A stretch of 64,000 nt of DNA. Source: Myxocyprinus asiaticus (lineage: Eukaryota; Chordata; Actinopteri; Cypriniformes; Catostomidae). Shown here in pieces: positions 1-10,467 of this stretch. The stretch is from NCBI RefSeq assembly GCF_019703515.2, contig NC_059346.1, forward strand, positions 48,777,501 to 48,841,500, written 5' to 3'. Position numbers and translations under genes: made by a program. A model generated the notes under the pieces. It did no database searches. It was not told the DNA's origin and saw nothing but the letters and a program-made list of their open reading frames with translations. Each line of letters starts with the position of its first letter. Position 1 is the stretch's first letter.

Positions 1-1084
1 CAAAACTCCACTTTCCGCAACAAAATAGTATTATATCTGTATTTCAATCGGGCAAATTCTCTGAGACCATCAGACGACATTCTGCGCTTCAGCTCTGCCT
101 CGGAACTTTTAATATTCTCTTCCAACTCCACAAGTTCTTGTACTTTGGATTTTTTGATGAATGAGGCATACTGTATGATCCGACCCCTAAGAACCACCTT
201 AAGTGCCTCCCATGCCATGCCCACAGAGGATACTGAGGACCAGTTGGTCTCCATATAAACATTGGTTTCAGTCTTTAACATTTGTTGCAAATCAGGATTT
301 TGCAAAAGGGATACAATAAAGCGCCAACTATATGATTTCTTTTTCTCTGTATGTGGCAACATCTCTAAGTTCACCAGGGCATGATCTGAGACTAAGATAT
401 TTCCAATTGAGCAGTCAACAACAGATGAAATGAGGGACTTAGATATATAAAAAATATCTATTCTAGAGTAAATCTTATAAACTGATGAAAAAAAGTATAA
501 TCCCTACCAGATGGGTTCAAAAGTCACCAGATATCTACAAGACCAAGATTTTTAAAGATCTTGTGAAGCGTCAGTGTTGCTCTAGGGGGTTTACACACTT
601 TTGCTTCACTATGATCAAGGACTGAGTCCATCAAAAGATTAAGGTCTCCTCCCAATATTATGTCATGAGAGATGCCAGCAGCTTGCAACATCCCATCAAG
701 ATCTATAAAAATGCCCTGATCATCAACGTTAGGTGCATACATATTAGCCAAAATCAACCTTTGCCCCTGAATTTCTCCTAAAACAACAATGACTCTTCCT
801 AATTTATCTTTAGTCTGTTTGAGACATTTGAATTGTAGATGTTTATTTATCAATATAATAACACCCCTGCTCTTACTTGAGCCAGCACTAAAGAAAACAT
901 GTCCACCCCATATTTTACCAAATTTTTCAGCTTCCTGCAGGGAAAGATGCATTTCTTGAAGAAAGACTATATCATATTTCTTACGTTTAAGAAAAGTTAT
1001 AACCTTCCTTCTTTTTATAGGGTGCCCCAACCCATTCACATTCCATGTGGAGAGAGACAACTTATTCATATTAAAATCTGACAT
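1..1084 (-). pseudogene. L1 ORF2 N-terminal part, APE endonuclease (broken, runs off window)
   Basis: The open part runs from Met at about 1084 (or 1069) down to 524. It shows the APE endonuclease signature in order: an N-terminal STWNVNGLG motif, the catalytic-glutamate region FLQEMH, MYAPN, and GGDLNLL. The frame is interrupted at about 523. The rest, down to base 1, continues as recognisable but stop-containing ORF2 sequence between endonuclease and reverse transcriptase. In an intact L1 this enzyme nicks target DNA to start target-primed reverse transcription. No reverse transcriptase lies inside the window for this copy because the element continues past base 1. Confidence 0.82.
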
Positions 1085-1434
1085 ATTGATATAATTTAAA
1101 AAAAATAAAAAAAAATGAGTGTCAAAAACAAGATTACACAGACCACATTCCCCATTAGTGAAACAGTCAAACTCTGAACTTCCCCCCGAACAAAACAAAC
1201 AGAAAAAAGAAAAACGTGTGCATTAACCCCATGCACGACAGCGCCAACCAGCGACAATCCCTCTAAACTCAAATAGTCCATGTACGGATGCGAGAACCCC
1301 CGCGACAACTTTGCCATCAGATTATTCAAGATTATTCAATTTTGTGAGGCACAATTACATAACAGAAAATACTTTGTAAAACAGACCCCAGCCAACAGGC
1401 AGAATAACAGAAAAAACATGTAGATTAATTCACA

Positions 1435-2010
1435 GAACTGTCTCGAAGGTGTGTTCCTCCACAAAATAAACTCCAGCTGATATAAAGCCATTCAGTTTCC
1501 TCGGACATACAAACAATTGTTCAGTGAGCCAGCTGTTATGAGTGCAGCAGATGAGGTAATCATTCTACTAGGAGGCATAAGCACAAAGAACAAACATATT
1601 TAACCACAACTGTCTTGAAGTAGTGTAATTCCACAAAACAAGCTCCAGCCGCTAGGCAGAGTCAGCACGAAAAACAAAACCAGCATCTCGGTTCCTCGGA
1701 TGATCAAGAGCCAAACTAACTCGGAGGCCGCGCAAAAAAAAAAAAAAAAAAAAAAAAAAACACCATAACTTACTCAGCCCATCAACTTTATAAAAGACGT
1801 CCTTTATGTGAGCATGTAGATATTTGGTGGTCATCCAAAGTGTCCATTCTCGATCTGGCCGGGAACTTCAGTGTAAAAAAAAACTTCTGTCAATGCAAAA
1901 GTTTCTTGGAGTCATGCCATAAAACAAACTCCAGCCGCTAGGCGGAGCCAACGCAAAAAGAAGCAAAAATGGCACCCAGCTTCCTCAGATAATAGAGTTA
2001 GTCAGTCCAC
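1435..2010. repeat. Degenerate repeated motif in the L1 ORF1-ORF2 spacer
   Basis: Three diverged units share a core resembling CTCCAGCCGCTAGGCRGAG followed by a TTCCTCRGA block. They lie near 1435-1530, 1605-1700 and 1900-2000, and a fourth weaker one is near 1385. A 24-base A-run at 1735-1759 separates two of them. They fill most of the spacer between the two L1 ORFs. Confidence 0.5.
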
Positions 2011-2033
2011 TAATATAAGAAACATCAAATGGC

Positions 2034-2830
2034 TTACTCCAGTGTATTTATAAAGGAGAGTGCCTGTTTTGGACATGTAAATACTTTGCGACCATTCTTC
2101 GTTTCTATTCTCAGTTTGGCCGGAAACATCAGAGCAAAAGTAATCTTTCGCCGATGTAAGAGTTTCTTACATTCCTTGAACCGATCGCGTTTCTCTCTTG
2201 TCGAATTCGCAAAGTCCGGGAACAAGAAAATATTATGGTTCTTCCAAGAAAGCTTCCTTTTACTCCTCACCTGGCGCAACACGAGATCTTTAACAGATGA
2301 TTTCAGAAATTTGGCCAGAATGGATCGAGGCCTATCTCCCTCAGCAGATCTGCGAGCAGGGACTCTGTGAGCTCGCTCGATTTCCAGTTTATGGCCTGTT
2401 ATGTTGAGCAGACTCGGGAAAAGCTCGTCCAGGAATTTCACCATATCTCTGCCCTCTTCATGCTCAGGAATTCCAACAATTCGTATGTTATTCCTTCGGC
2501 TCATATTTTCGAAATATTCCAGTTTTTTCGAAATTAATTCCAAATCTGTTTTGGTCGTGGGCGGATTAGCGGATAATTCCCTTTCTGATGACTCAAGATA
2601 ATCAATTCATTTTTCAACTTCTGTCACTCTTGTAAACAATTCACAGTGAGATCTTCCAAGTCAGCAAGAACCTTCGTCAACATCACCGACATGTAGGACA
2701 ACTGACACTGAATATCTTCTTCCAACGTGCCATCCAAAACGAGTCCCTGGTCCGCAGTCCCGTCAGAGGCTTGAACACGTAAGTGTCTTTTAATGTCTCC
2801 AGAGTCTGAGGATTTTGACTTTTTTGCCAT
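2034..2830 (-). pseudogene. L1 ORF1 (RNA-binding protein), frameshifted
   Basis: The N-terminal part starts at Met about 2830 (MAKKSKSSDSG) and stays open to 2624. The frame then shifts, and a second open stretch runs 2543-2034 (169 aa). The second part has the typical L1 ORF1p arrangement: a short coiled-coil end, the RRM-like segment with RRNNIRIVGIPE, and a C-terminal domain with the motif IERAHRVP. In live elements ORF1p is a trimeric RNA chaperone that coats the L1 RNA. Here the N-terminal and C-terminal halves lie in different frames, so no intact protein is expected. Confidence 0.8.
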
Positions 2831-2994
2831 GTTTACCTCAAAGAGCAAGTATGTAACTGGGTGTATCGAATCTCACAGGATCACAACATGAAAATAATTT
2901 AAAAACTAGCAAAGTTCGCAGAGCTCGTGTCTCACACGTCTGTCTCTCGCATGGCATCACGTGAACCCCCCTCTAATAACACTTATTAAGCATT

Positions 2995-4070
2995 TGGGCA
3001 CTGAAGACACAAGTTTGTTAAGTTTAGAAAGTGGAATTTTCCCCCATTCATCCATTATGTAGATCTTTAGCTGCACAGTTGTACAGGGTCTTCATTGCCA
3101 TATGGTGTGCTTCATAATGCACCACACATTCTCAACTGCAGGCAGGCCAGTCCAGCACCCACACTCTCTGCCCACACAGCCATGCACTTGTAATCCGGGC
3201 AGTATGTTGTTTGAAGTTGTTCTGCTGGAAAATGCAGGGACGTCCCTGTTAAAGATGGTGCTGGATGGCAGTATATGTTGCTCCAAAATGTTTACATATC
3301 TGTCTTCATTCATGGTGTTCTCACAGATGTGCGAGTTACCCATGCCATGTGCACTGACACACCCCTGGCCCATACAGACACTGGCTTTTGGACCTGACGC
3401 TAATAACAGCTTCGATGGTAATTTTCCTCTTTGATAATACGATGGCTGTGTTTTTCAAAAACTTTTTGAAATGTGGACTCTTCGGACCAAAAAACACAGT
3501 TCCACTGTTCAACTTTCCATATAAGATGAGACTGAGACCAGGCAGCACTTCTGGACAGTGTTGATGTAGGGCTTCTGTTTGCATAATAAAGTCTTATCTT
3601 GCATCTGTAGATGCAGCAGCGAGTGGTGTTGACTAACAAAGGTTTACTTAAGTCATCCCAAGCCCATGTTCATGATATTCATTACAGATTAATTATGTTT
3701 TTTAAGACAGTGACGTCTGAGGGATCCGAGATCACACCCATTCAGAAGTGGTTTTCATCTTGCCCTTTACGCACTGAGATTTGACCAGATTCCTTGAATC
3801 TTTTAACTATATTGTGCACTGTAGAGGGTGAAATGCCCAAAATCCTACCAATTTGTCTTTGGGGAACATTGTTCTCAAAGTGCTGGATTATTTGCTGAAG
3901 CATCTCTTGGCAAATTGACAAGTCTTGAATGATCCTTGCTCTTGAAGGACTAGGCTGTTTTTGGAGGCTCCTTATACATTATACAGTACTATGACACAAC
4001 TGTCTCACCTAAGGCAATTCAAATTAATTGAATGCATTAACATGTTAATTTTGACAGCTCTGATATATAC
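2995..4070 (-). pseudogene. Tc1/mariner-type transposase remnant
   Basis: On the minus strand, 3900-3770 encodes a helix-turn-helix block resembling IGRILGISPSTVHNIVKRF. The stretch 3640-3430 encodes a VFWSEEST-like first catalytic motif. From 3373 to 3092 it encodes C-terminal catalytic-core sequence (CVSAHGMGNSHICE, then ENVWCIMK). The order matches a Tc1/IS630-type DDE transposase, but stops and frameshifts separate every block. Terminal inverted repeats could not be defined with certainty, so the ends are approximate. It lies between the L1 5' end and the DIRS fragment. Confidence 0.7.
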
Positions 4071-4106
4071 AGCTCTCTCTCTTATATAAATATATATATA
4101 TAAGAG

Positions 4107-4500
4107 GTCCCCTTAGTGCAAGTGTCCAGGCACGTCGTTGTTACGACAGACACCTCCAAGCGAGGCTGGGGCACCATGTGCAATGGGCACGCAGCCGTAG
4201 GCTCCTGGACAGGGCCGCAACTGCATTGGCATATCAACTGCCTCGAGTTGCTGGCAGTACTGCTCGCCCTGCGGAGGCTTCGGCCATTGATCCAGGGCAA
4301 GCACGTGTTGGTCCGGATGGACAACATGGCGACGGTAGCGTAAATAAACCACCAAGGTGGCTTACACTCATGTCGCATGTCGCAACTCGCCCTCCGTCTC
4401 CTCCTCAGGAGTCAGCAGCGACTCAAGTCATTGCAAGCCACTCACGTCCCAGGCGACCTCAACGGCGCAGCGAATGTGCTGTCGTGGCAGGTCACGCCCA
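4107..4500 (+). pseudogene. DIRS RNase H domain remnant
   Basis: The open frame 4116-4343 reads VVTTDTSKRGWG (first RNase H aspartate) through HINCLELLAVLLAL (the glutamate region) to VLVRMDNMATVA. It is closed by a TAA in the frame that then continues as INHQGGLHS. Homologous blocks occur in the opposite-strand DIRS copy at 54586-54320, including DNMKVVAYINRQGG. The domain would degrade the RNA strand during reverse transcription. The upstream reverse transcriptase is absent, so this is a fragment. Confidence 0.75.
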
Positions 4501-4889
4501 GGGGAGAGTGGAGACTCCACCCATAGATGGTCCAGCTGATTTGGAGTCGATTCGGTCAAGCGCAGGTAGACCTGTTCACTTCCCGGGAATCCTTCCACTG
4601 CCCACTCTAGTACGCCCTGACCAAGGCTCCCCTCGGCACAGATGCGCTGGCACACAGCTGGCCCCGGGGGCTGTGCAAGTATGTGTTTCCCCCAGTGAGA
4701 CCTTGTGCATGGTCAGGGAGGACGAGGAGCAGGTCGTCCTGGTGGCGCCCTACTGGCCCACCCAGACTTGGTTCTCAGAGCTCACACGCCTCGTGACAAC
4801 CCCTCCCTGGCGAGTTCTCAGGGACGGGGCACCATCTGGCACCCGCAATCAGACCTCTGGAATCTCCATGTCTGGCCCTTGGACAGGAC

Positions 4890-5878
4890 GTGGTAGACCT
4901 AAGTGGCTTACCGCCTGCAATGGTAGATATGATCACTCAGACCAGGGCTGCCTCTATGAGGCGCCTGTATGCCTTGGAGTGGTGTTTGTTCGCTAAGTGG
5001 TGTTCTTCCCGATGTGAAGACCCCCAAAGATGCGCTGTCGGGTCGGTGCTTTCCTTCCTGCAGGAGAGGTTGGAGGGGTGGCTGTCCCCCGCTATAGCGG
5101 CACACCACGACGCAGTAGACGGTAAGCCCCACAGGAAGCACGACCTGATCATCAGGTTCCTTAGAGGCGTGAGGAGGCTGAATCCTTCCATGCCGCACCT
5201 CATTCCCTCGTGGGATGTCTCCGTGGTCCTGCGGGGCCTGCAGAGAGCCCTGTTTGAGCCCCTAGAGTCAGTTGAGCTAAAGGTGCTCTCATTGAAGACT
5301 GCCATCCTGAATGCGCTCATGCCCATCAAGAGGGTTGGGGACCTGCAGGTGTTCTTTGTCAGCGACACCTGCCTGGAGTTCAGTCCAGTGTACTCTCACG
5401 TGATCCTGAGACCCGGACCGGGCTATGTGCCCAAGGTTCCAAGACCCCATTTCGGGATCAGGTGGTGAACCTACAAGCGCTGCCCCAGGAGGAGGCAGAC
5501 CCAGCCTTGTCATTGCTGTGACCTGTGCGTGCTTTGCGCACCTACTTGGATCGCACGCAGAGCTTTAGACGCTCTGAGCAGCTCTTTGTCTGCTTCGGAG
5601 GACAGTGGAAAGGGAGGGCTGTCTCCAAACAGAGGATCGCCCACTGGGTCGTTGACGCCATCGCTTTGGCATATGAGGCCCAGGATGTGCCGCCCCCCTT
5701 GGGGCTTCGAGCACACTCCACCAGGAGTGTGGCGGCCTCCTGGGCCCTGACCAATGGTGCCTCTTTAGCAGACATCTGTAAAGCAGTGGGCTGGGCAACA
5801 TCCGGTACCTTCACGAGATTCTACAATCTCCGGGTTGAGCCGGTTTCGTCCCGTGTGTTGTCAGGTACGAACAGGTAA
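4890..5878 (+). pseudogene. DIRS tyrosine recombinase (frameshifted)
   Basis: The first open stretch, 4890-5468, carries the core-binding part (SMRRLYALEWCLFAKWC) and the first catalytic arginine in a KRVGDLQ motif. The second, 5525-5878, is in another frame. It carries SKQRIAHWVVDAI, the HxxR box in LRAHSTRSVAASWA, and the nucleophile tyrosine in FTRFYNL. All four classical catalytic positions (R, H, R, Y) are therefore visible, but a frameshift near 5450-5500 separates the first from the rest. In DIRS elements this enzyme integrates the circular DNA intermediate, usually without target duplication. Confidence 0.8.
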
Positions 5879-6599
5879 GTATGCGGGGCAACTGGCCGGG
5901 TGTACCGCTTGCGTTCAGCACCTTTCCCCTCCTGGAGGGGAAGACGTGTGCTTTTTTTCCCCCAGCCGAGTTCACGAGACTGTGGACCCTGGATGTCCTT
6001 CCTCCTTAGCCCTGTGGCAGGTGAAATTCTATGCCGGCACAGTACGTGTGCTAATAGGCTCTGTACTGGGGTAGGTGCTCAACATGCGTTGGTTGCCCAT
6101 GAGTAACCCCATGTGATGTATCTTCCATGGTACGGTTTCCCTGTTGGTAAACCCGCGTCTTCCTTAGGCAGAGTTCCCTCTGCCACCGGTCGCCGTGTTT
6201 GCAGAACTCCATCCCCTCCGGGTAGGACCTACCACACTGACTTCCTCTACATGGGATACTGCAGGTCGGTAAGTCCATGTGACGTATTTCCACACCCCTT
6301 TGGGCAGGGTGTGGACACCGCAGTGTCTTTCCCCTTGGGAAAGGACAACCCCCCACCACCCCCACCCGACGCGGATGCTTATGTCCCCAGTTGAACGATT
6401 TCCACTTTTTGGGGAGAAAAAAGAAGAGAAGAGGCCACAGCTGGTGCAGCCTGTCCCCATTACGGGCAGTCGGCTTGTCCTCGAGGTGCGGGGGACTGTA
6501 CGATGCTCGTGGAGCATTGTGGGAGGTTACGTGAGGGCCGGGTGCGCTTGCTACGAGGCACGTAGTGGCTTGCCCGCACCTGCACCGCCAATTCACGTA

Positions 6600-6775
6600 A
6601 CACAGTTCAGCTAGTTGTGGTGTTTTGTATAGGGACCCCTAGTGTCACTACATCGACACAACGTCGAGTGAGTGACAGATAGGGAACGTCTTGGTTACTG
6701 TCGTAACCTCCGGGACGATGTGTCCCTCTTGCCACAACACTGAACTACCCGCTGAAATGGCAATAACCAAGACGT
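6600..6775 (+). repeat. DIRS terminal / internal complementary region
   Basis: Around 6636-6770 lie the complementary motifs GTGTCACTACATCGACACAA and AACGTCTTGGTTACTGTCGT, plus a short inverted AATAACCAAGACGTT near 6762-6776. The paired TTGGTTACTG...AATAACCAA arrangement is the expected self-complementary end of a DIRS element. The call on the exact border is uncertain because an L1 tail follows directly. Confidence 0.55.
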
Positions 6776-7047
6776 TTTGGATGTGTGTGTTGCAACCTTT
6801 TTGTTTTTTGTTTTTGAAAGTATGCTTTTTATGTTCTTTTTTTATGTTTCTAAGTTATTGTCTATTTGTGTGTCTTTGTCAGTTGGCTTTTGACCACTGG
6901 GGTGCTTGTTTGTTGTCGGGTGGGGGATGGGGGGTGGGGGGGTTAATGTTCAGGGGGAAAAGTTGTGATTTCATGTGGTTTGATTCTGCATTTTCTGTTG
7001 TGTCTATTTGATTTGCTGCATGGAATCAATAAAAATTGTTAATAACA
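6776..7047 (+). mobile_element. 5'-truncated L1 3' UTR and tail
   Basis: The sequence is T/G-rich with a G-run at about 6918-6941. It ends in CATGGAATCAATAAAAATTG followed by TTAATAACAAAAAG, which is the 3' end form of the L1 family seen inverted at 39806-39850. No coding part remains. It starts exactly where the DIRS end stops. Confidence 0.7.
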
Positions 7048-7870
7048 AAAAGTCAACTTCAAAAGTTAGCCAGATAACCACATTCATTCAAATCATTCAC
7101 AATATGCACACATTCACTCTTTGTCTTAACTGCTCTGTTAATTTTTTTCACACTCACAATCATGAATGACTTAAGAATCACATACTGTATACATTATTTA
7201 TTTTCAATTCAAAATGATGAATTTCGTCAAAAGGTGAGTAGTTTGCATCCTTGGAAATTATTGTCCGGCTGTACAACATTTCTATCATAAAATAGTGTGC
7301 TAATATATTGCATGTTTAGTTAGATACTTGCATCTTACATGGCACTAACATTCTTAATCTTAAATGCTGACTTTGCTGATGTGTGCCGCTGGAATAATCT
7401 ACTAGGTTCCCACTTAGCTTCTATAAAAAGTGAGTACTGCCTTCTTTGATTTGATCAACTGACATTGACGAGCGGTGTTAGACTACTGAGCATGCAAAAA
7501 ATTTATTTTTTTAAACAATTATGTAACCCATGAAACAATTTAATGACAATTAAACAGAGATGCATAATGTACTGCAGCAGAAAAGCAACAAGAACAGACA
7601 AGCTGTTCCCAACCCTTGGGTAAACCACCAAAAAAAAATTTTTTTAGATTGATTTGCTATATAAATTTCAACTTGAAGCTTGCACACCAAGTTCAGGAAT
7701 TTTAGGAGTGAGTAGATATTTTCTAATCTATATATTGTGTTAAGTATTGTTGCTAACCTAAACATTGAATAAAGAACAATCAATCTCCTATGGATAAAAG
7801 CGGCATAAAAGTACAGCTCCTGTCTACTTGAATGGCGAAAGACAGAAATCTTCCAAAACAGTTGGTCAAG

Positions 7871-7920
7871 ATTACGATCAAATAACATATTTCAAATTAC
7901 GATCAAATAACATATTTCAA
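7871..7920. repeat. Perfect 25-bp tandem duplication
   Basis: ATTACGATCAAATAACATAT plus TTCAA occurs at 7871-7895 and again without change at 7896-7920. Confidence 0.9.
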
Positions 7921-8577
7921 ATCAGAAGTAAAATCTGACAACAATGGTATCATAAATTGTGCGATTTTTGCGTAATATTTTTCAAGCTGGTCCAGCTAAT
8001 GCGCATGTGCATTCTCTAAATGACTGACAGCTGAAATCTGCATCTAAAAGTTGACTGGCTCTTTTACATTTAAGGCGGGATTTCCTGTTCTACACCTGCC
8101 ATATTGGGCGTTCCAATTTCTCCCCTTCATTTTAATACAAGTGCTCCATCTCTGGCTAAATAATTTCTGCCTTTAGTCCATGTCTGATAGAATTGAGGCC
8201 ATCTATATGCTAGTGTACACTTAAAAGTTGAGGGGAAAAAACTTTTAACAGATATATACACATTTAAAAGTCTTTCTCTTCCTGGAAAAACAGACCAAAA
8301 AGATTGATGACCCATCTTGCACTACACAGATTTTGTCCAATTAAACGCTCTGTAGAATGAGAATGTCCCTCCTCCTAACAGAGCGCAACAGTCTGGTTCT
8401 GGAAGTAAAAATCCTATTCATTTTCTCCATATGCTAATTAATCATTACCAATAACTTATAAACCTTTAAATATAGACAGCTTTGAGGTTGTTAATCAATA
8501 GTATATGCTTCTGTTGAAGTCCAAGTTATTTCAACTTCATTGTTTAAAAATGGCATTTAATAGCAGAATTCTTGGTG

Positions 8578-8903
8578 AAGAACTACAATATCCATGAACC
8601 AGCAGATAAGATCCATGAATCAGAGAACTGCAGCCAACAAAGCTCGACAATAGAGCCCTGCAGTGACCACCCACTTCCATGATGCACTTGTGAATGAAGG
8701 AATCAAGTCGATCTCTCTACACTCTCAAACTATTTATATACATATTTGAATACATCTGAATATTTTGCAATATTTTTAAATAAATTGATACTACACTTAT
8801 AATCAACATCTTTAAAACAAAATCATATTTTCATATTTTTCCATTGTTTTTTTAATCGATTAAGTCATTCGCAATGCTTCATGGGATTGTAGTTCATTCC
8901 CTC
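8578..8903. repeat. MITE candidate with GAACTACAAT termini
   Basis: The left end reads GAACTACAATATCCATGAA at about 8580. The right end (8880-8898) is its near inverse, CTTCATGGGATTGTAGTTC. The interior is A/T-rich without coding sequence, and the size is about 320 bp. The superfamily cannot be told from this alone. Confidence 0.55.
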
Positions 8904-8962
8904 ATTAAAGACGTCAAGTACACAGTCTTGTGACTTTGTCTTTTTGTCCGATTTTCAAATGC

Positions 8963-8968
8963 TTTATT
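8963..8968 (-). terminator. Candidate polyadenylation signal for the EHD2-like gene
   Basis: TTTATT on the plus strand reads AATAAA on the minus strand about 255 bp past the EHD2-like stop codon. The space between holds no other gene. It is a candidate only. Confidence 0.45.
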
Positions 8969-9223
8969 GCTTTAAATCAAAGTTTGTAATGTTATAATTT
9001 ACCTCACAGATGGTTGGTTTGGTTCATGGCTTACAACTCTTTTATGGAGGTTTTTAAGAAATCCCTATGGAAAAAATTGGAAAAATACTACCGGAACCAG
9101 AAAAAGTGGGTGGGCAATGTTTCAATAGGACATACGTCAACACAGGAAAGATAACTTTTTTTGTCATGCGATTTCATGGAGTCTTTAAGCACTATCATCA
9201 TAAACATTAAGAAATGCAGACCC

Positions 9224-9799
9224 TTAATTATTGTCTCTATTCTCAGTGTCCGAGCGCTTGCGCCTTCTTTTAGAGGGAGGCACGAGATGTGCAGGTAGCT
9301 CATGAGGGAGCCCAAAGCCCTCCAATTTTATCTCAATGAGATGGTTGGCCAAAGCAAACTCCTCATCATCTAACATGCCATCACAGTCCACATCTGATAG
9401 CTTCCAGATTCGTCCCAGGACTGAACTGGGGAGATGAGTGCTCATCATCCAGTCCTTCACTTTAGTCCCACTAAGCTTACCCTCATGGGGCGAGAGGTTG
9501 TAAAAGAGCTCATCAAACTTTGGCTTATCTTTTGATACCACCCATTCTTCATCTGAGACATGATCACTTTCTCCATTGGATCCACAGTGATGAAAGGGGT
9601 TCCCTTCTATAAAAGGCCCCCTGTTGGTCCCTAAAAAGGCTCCTCCTTGCACCACAAGTTGTTCAGCTGCCTCCTGTTCTTCTTGGTGTAGAAGAGGCAT
9701 CAGCTTGGCAATGTCAGTGTTTAGGAGCTCGTCCAAACCAGTTAAGAGCTTAGGCTTGAGGCCTTTAAACTTGGCGAAATCATAACTCATGAGTCGCTC
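9224..9799 (-). CDS. ehd2-like: EHD2-like exon 6 (linker, EH domain, stop)
   Basis: The acceptor is tatgcacag|GAGCGA and the stop is TAA at 9226-9224. It encodes residues 360-550: the end of the helical domain, the linker ([18 protein letters not shown]), the [19 protein letters not shown] start of the EH domain, the EF-hand loop, and a basic C-terminus. Confidence 0.9.
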   Translation of the reverse strand, partial: ERLMSYDFAKFKGLKPKLLTGLDELLNTDIAKLMPLLHQEEQEAAEQLVVQGGAFLGTNRGPFIEGNPFHHCGSNGESDHVSDEEWVVSKDKPKFDELFYNLSPHEGKLSGTKVKDWMMSTHLPSSVLGRIWKLSDVDCDGMLDDEEFALANHLIEIKLEGFGLPHELPAHLVPPSKRRRKRSDTENRDNN

Positions 9800-10427
9800 C
9801 TGTGCATATGTGTGAATGAAAATAGAAATCAAACAGATATAATATATTTGGTCACACTTTACCGCATAAACACCTTTTAATGTTAAAATGTATTAGTATA
9901 CTCTATGTAGAAATGAACATTAACCAAGACTAATAACTGTTTGAAAAATGATTGCATTCCCTGCTGAAAGGCATATGTTGTGTTTTGTGCGCGGACAGAA
10001 CCAGCCTAGACCAGCATGGGATTTGCATGCTGATTAAGCTGGTCTTTTTTAAAGCGTTAACTGATGCGTGAACTTTACAACCTTATTGTAAAGTGTTACC
10101 ATAACTTTTAACTTTCATGCAGTGTTGTAGTCAAGACCACCTAAACCGAGACCAAATCAAGACCAAGACCAGAGTATATCAAGACCGAGACAAGACCAAG
10201 ACTTTGAGGGGTTGAGACCAAGTCAAGACCAAGACCAAGGCAGGGCGAGACCGAGTCAAGACCAAGACCAGACCAGTGTGAGTCCCACATTGCATGACAC
10301 ACTTACGATAAAATGTGGAACATGCAAACCATAGGCACTCCTCAAATTGATCTGAAAGATCCACATTCCCATAAAAACACCCAAAGAAAGTAAATGAAGA
10401 TTCCTCTTCATTCACCTCTTTTATTGC

Positions 10428-10467
<40 letters not shown>

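Larger units (their letters stand above)
1..2965 (-). mobile_element. L1-type LINE, 5' half (5' UTR, ORF1, spacer, start of ORF2)
   Basis: Read on the minus strand, this stretch has the order of an L1-type non-LTR retrotransposon: a short leader below about 2965, ORF1 (about 2830-2034), a spacer of about 950 bp, then ORF2 beginning with an APE-type endonuclease near 1084 and running off the window at base 1. The first 110 bases of the window closely match 50165-50285, where a second copy of the same family carries the next part of ORF2. Both ORFs contain frameshifts or stops, so this copy is dead. The family (L1/Tx1 group) is inferred from remembered teleost L1 proteins. The exact 5' boundary is approximate. 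Confidence 0.85.
4107..6775 (+). mobile_element. DIRS-type tyrosine-recombinase retrotransposon, 3' part
   Basis: This is a 5'-truncated DIRS1-like element. In plus-strand order it holds the RNase H part of the polyprotein (4107-4500), a tyrosine recombinase (4890-5878), a long 3' non-coding region, and a terminal/internal complementary region at about 6600-6775. Gag and reverse transcriptase are missing. DIRS elements integrate through a tyrosine recombinase instead of a DDE integrase and have split inverted repeats instead of LTRs. A second, longer copy lies in the opposite orientation at 52431-57880. Confidence 0.8.
7048..8944. other. Non-coding stretch with MITE-like repeats
   Basis: No convincing gene is seen. 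A perfect 25-bp direct duplication lies at 7871-7920. A repeat-like block around 7990-8420 contains a CCTGCCATATTGG motif remembered from interspersed fish repeats. A short MITE candidate occupies 8578-8903 and is listed separately. Confidence 0.4.

Noticed and set aside
4178..4996. Long plus-strand frame of 272 residues
   Set aside because: It is an out-of-frame reading of the G/C-rich DIRS RNase H region; the domain motifs lie in another frame.
6051..6596. Minus-strand frame of 181 residues in the DIRS 3' region
   Set aside because: It is antisense to DIRS non-coding DNA and shows no domain.
7871..7920. Possible CRISPR-like direct repeats
   Set aside because: These are two adjoining 25-bp units without spacers in a eukaryotic genome.
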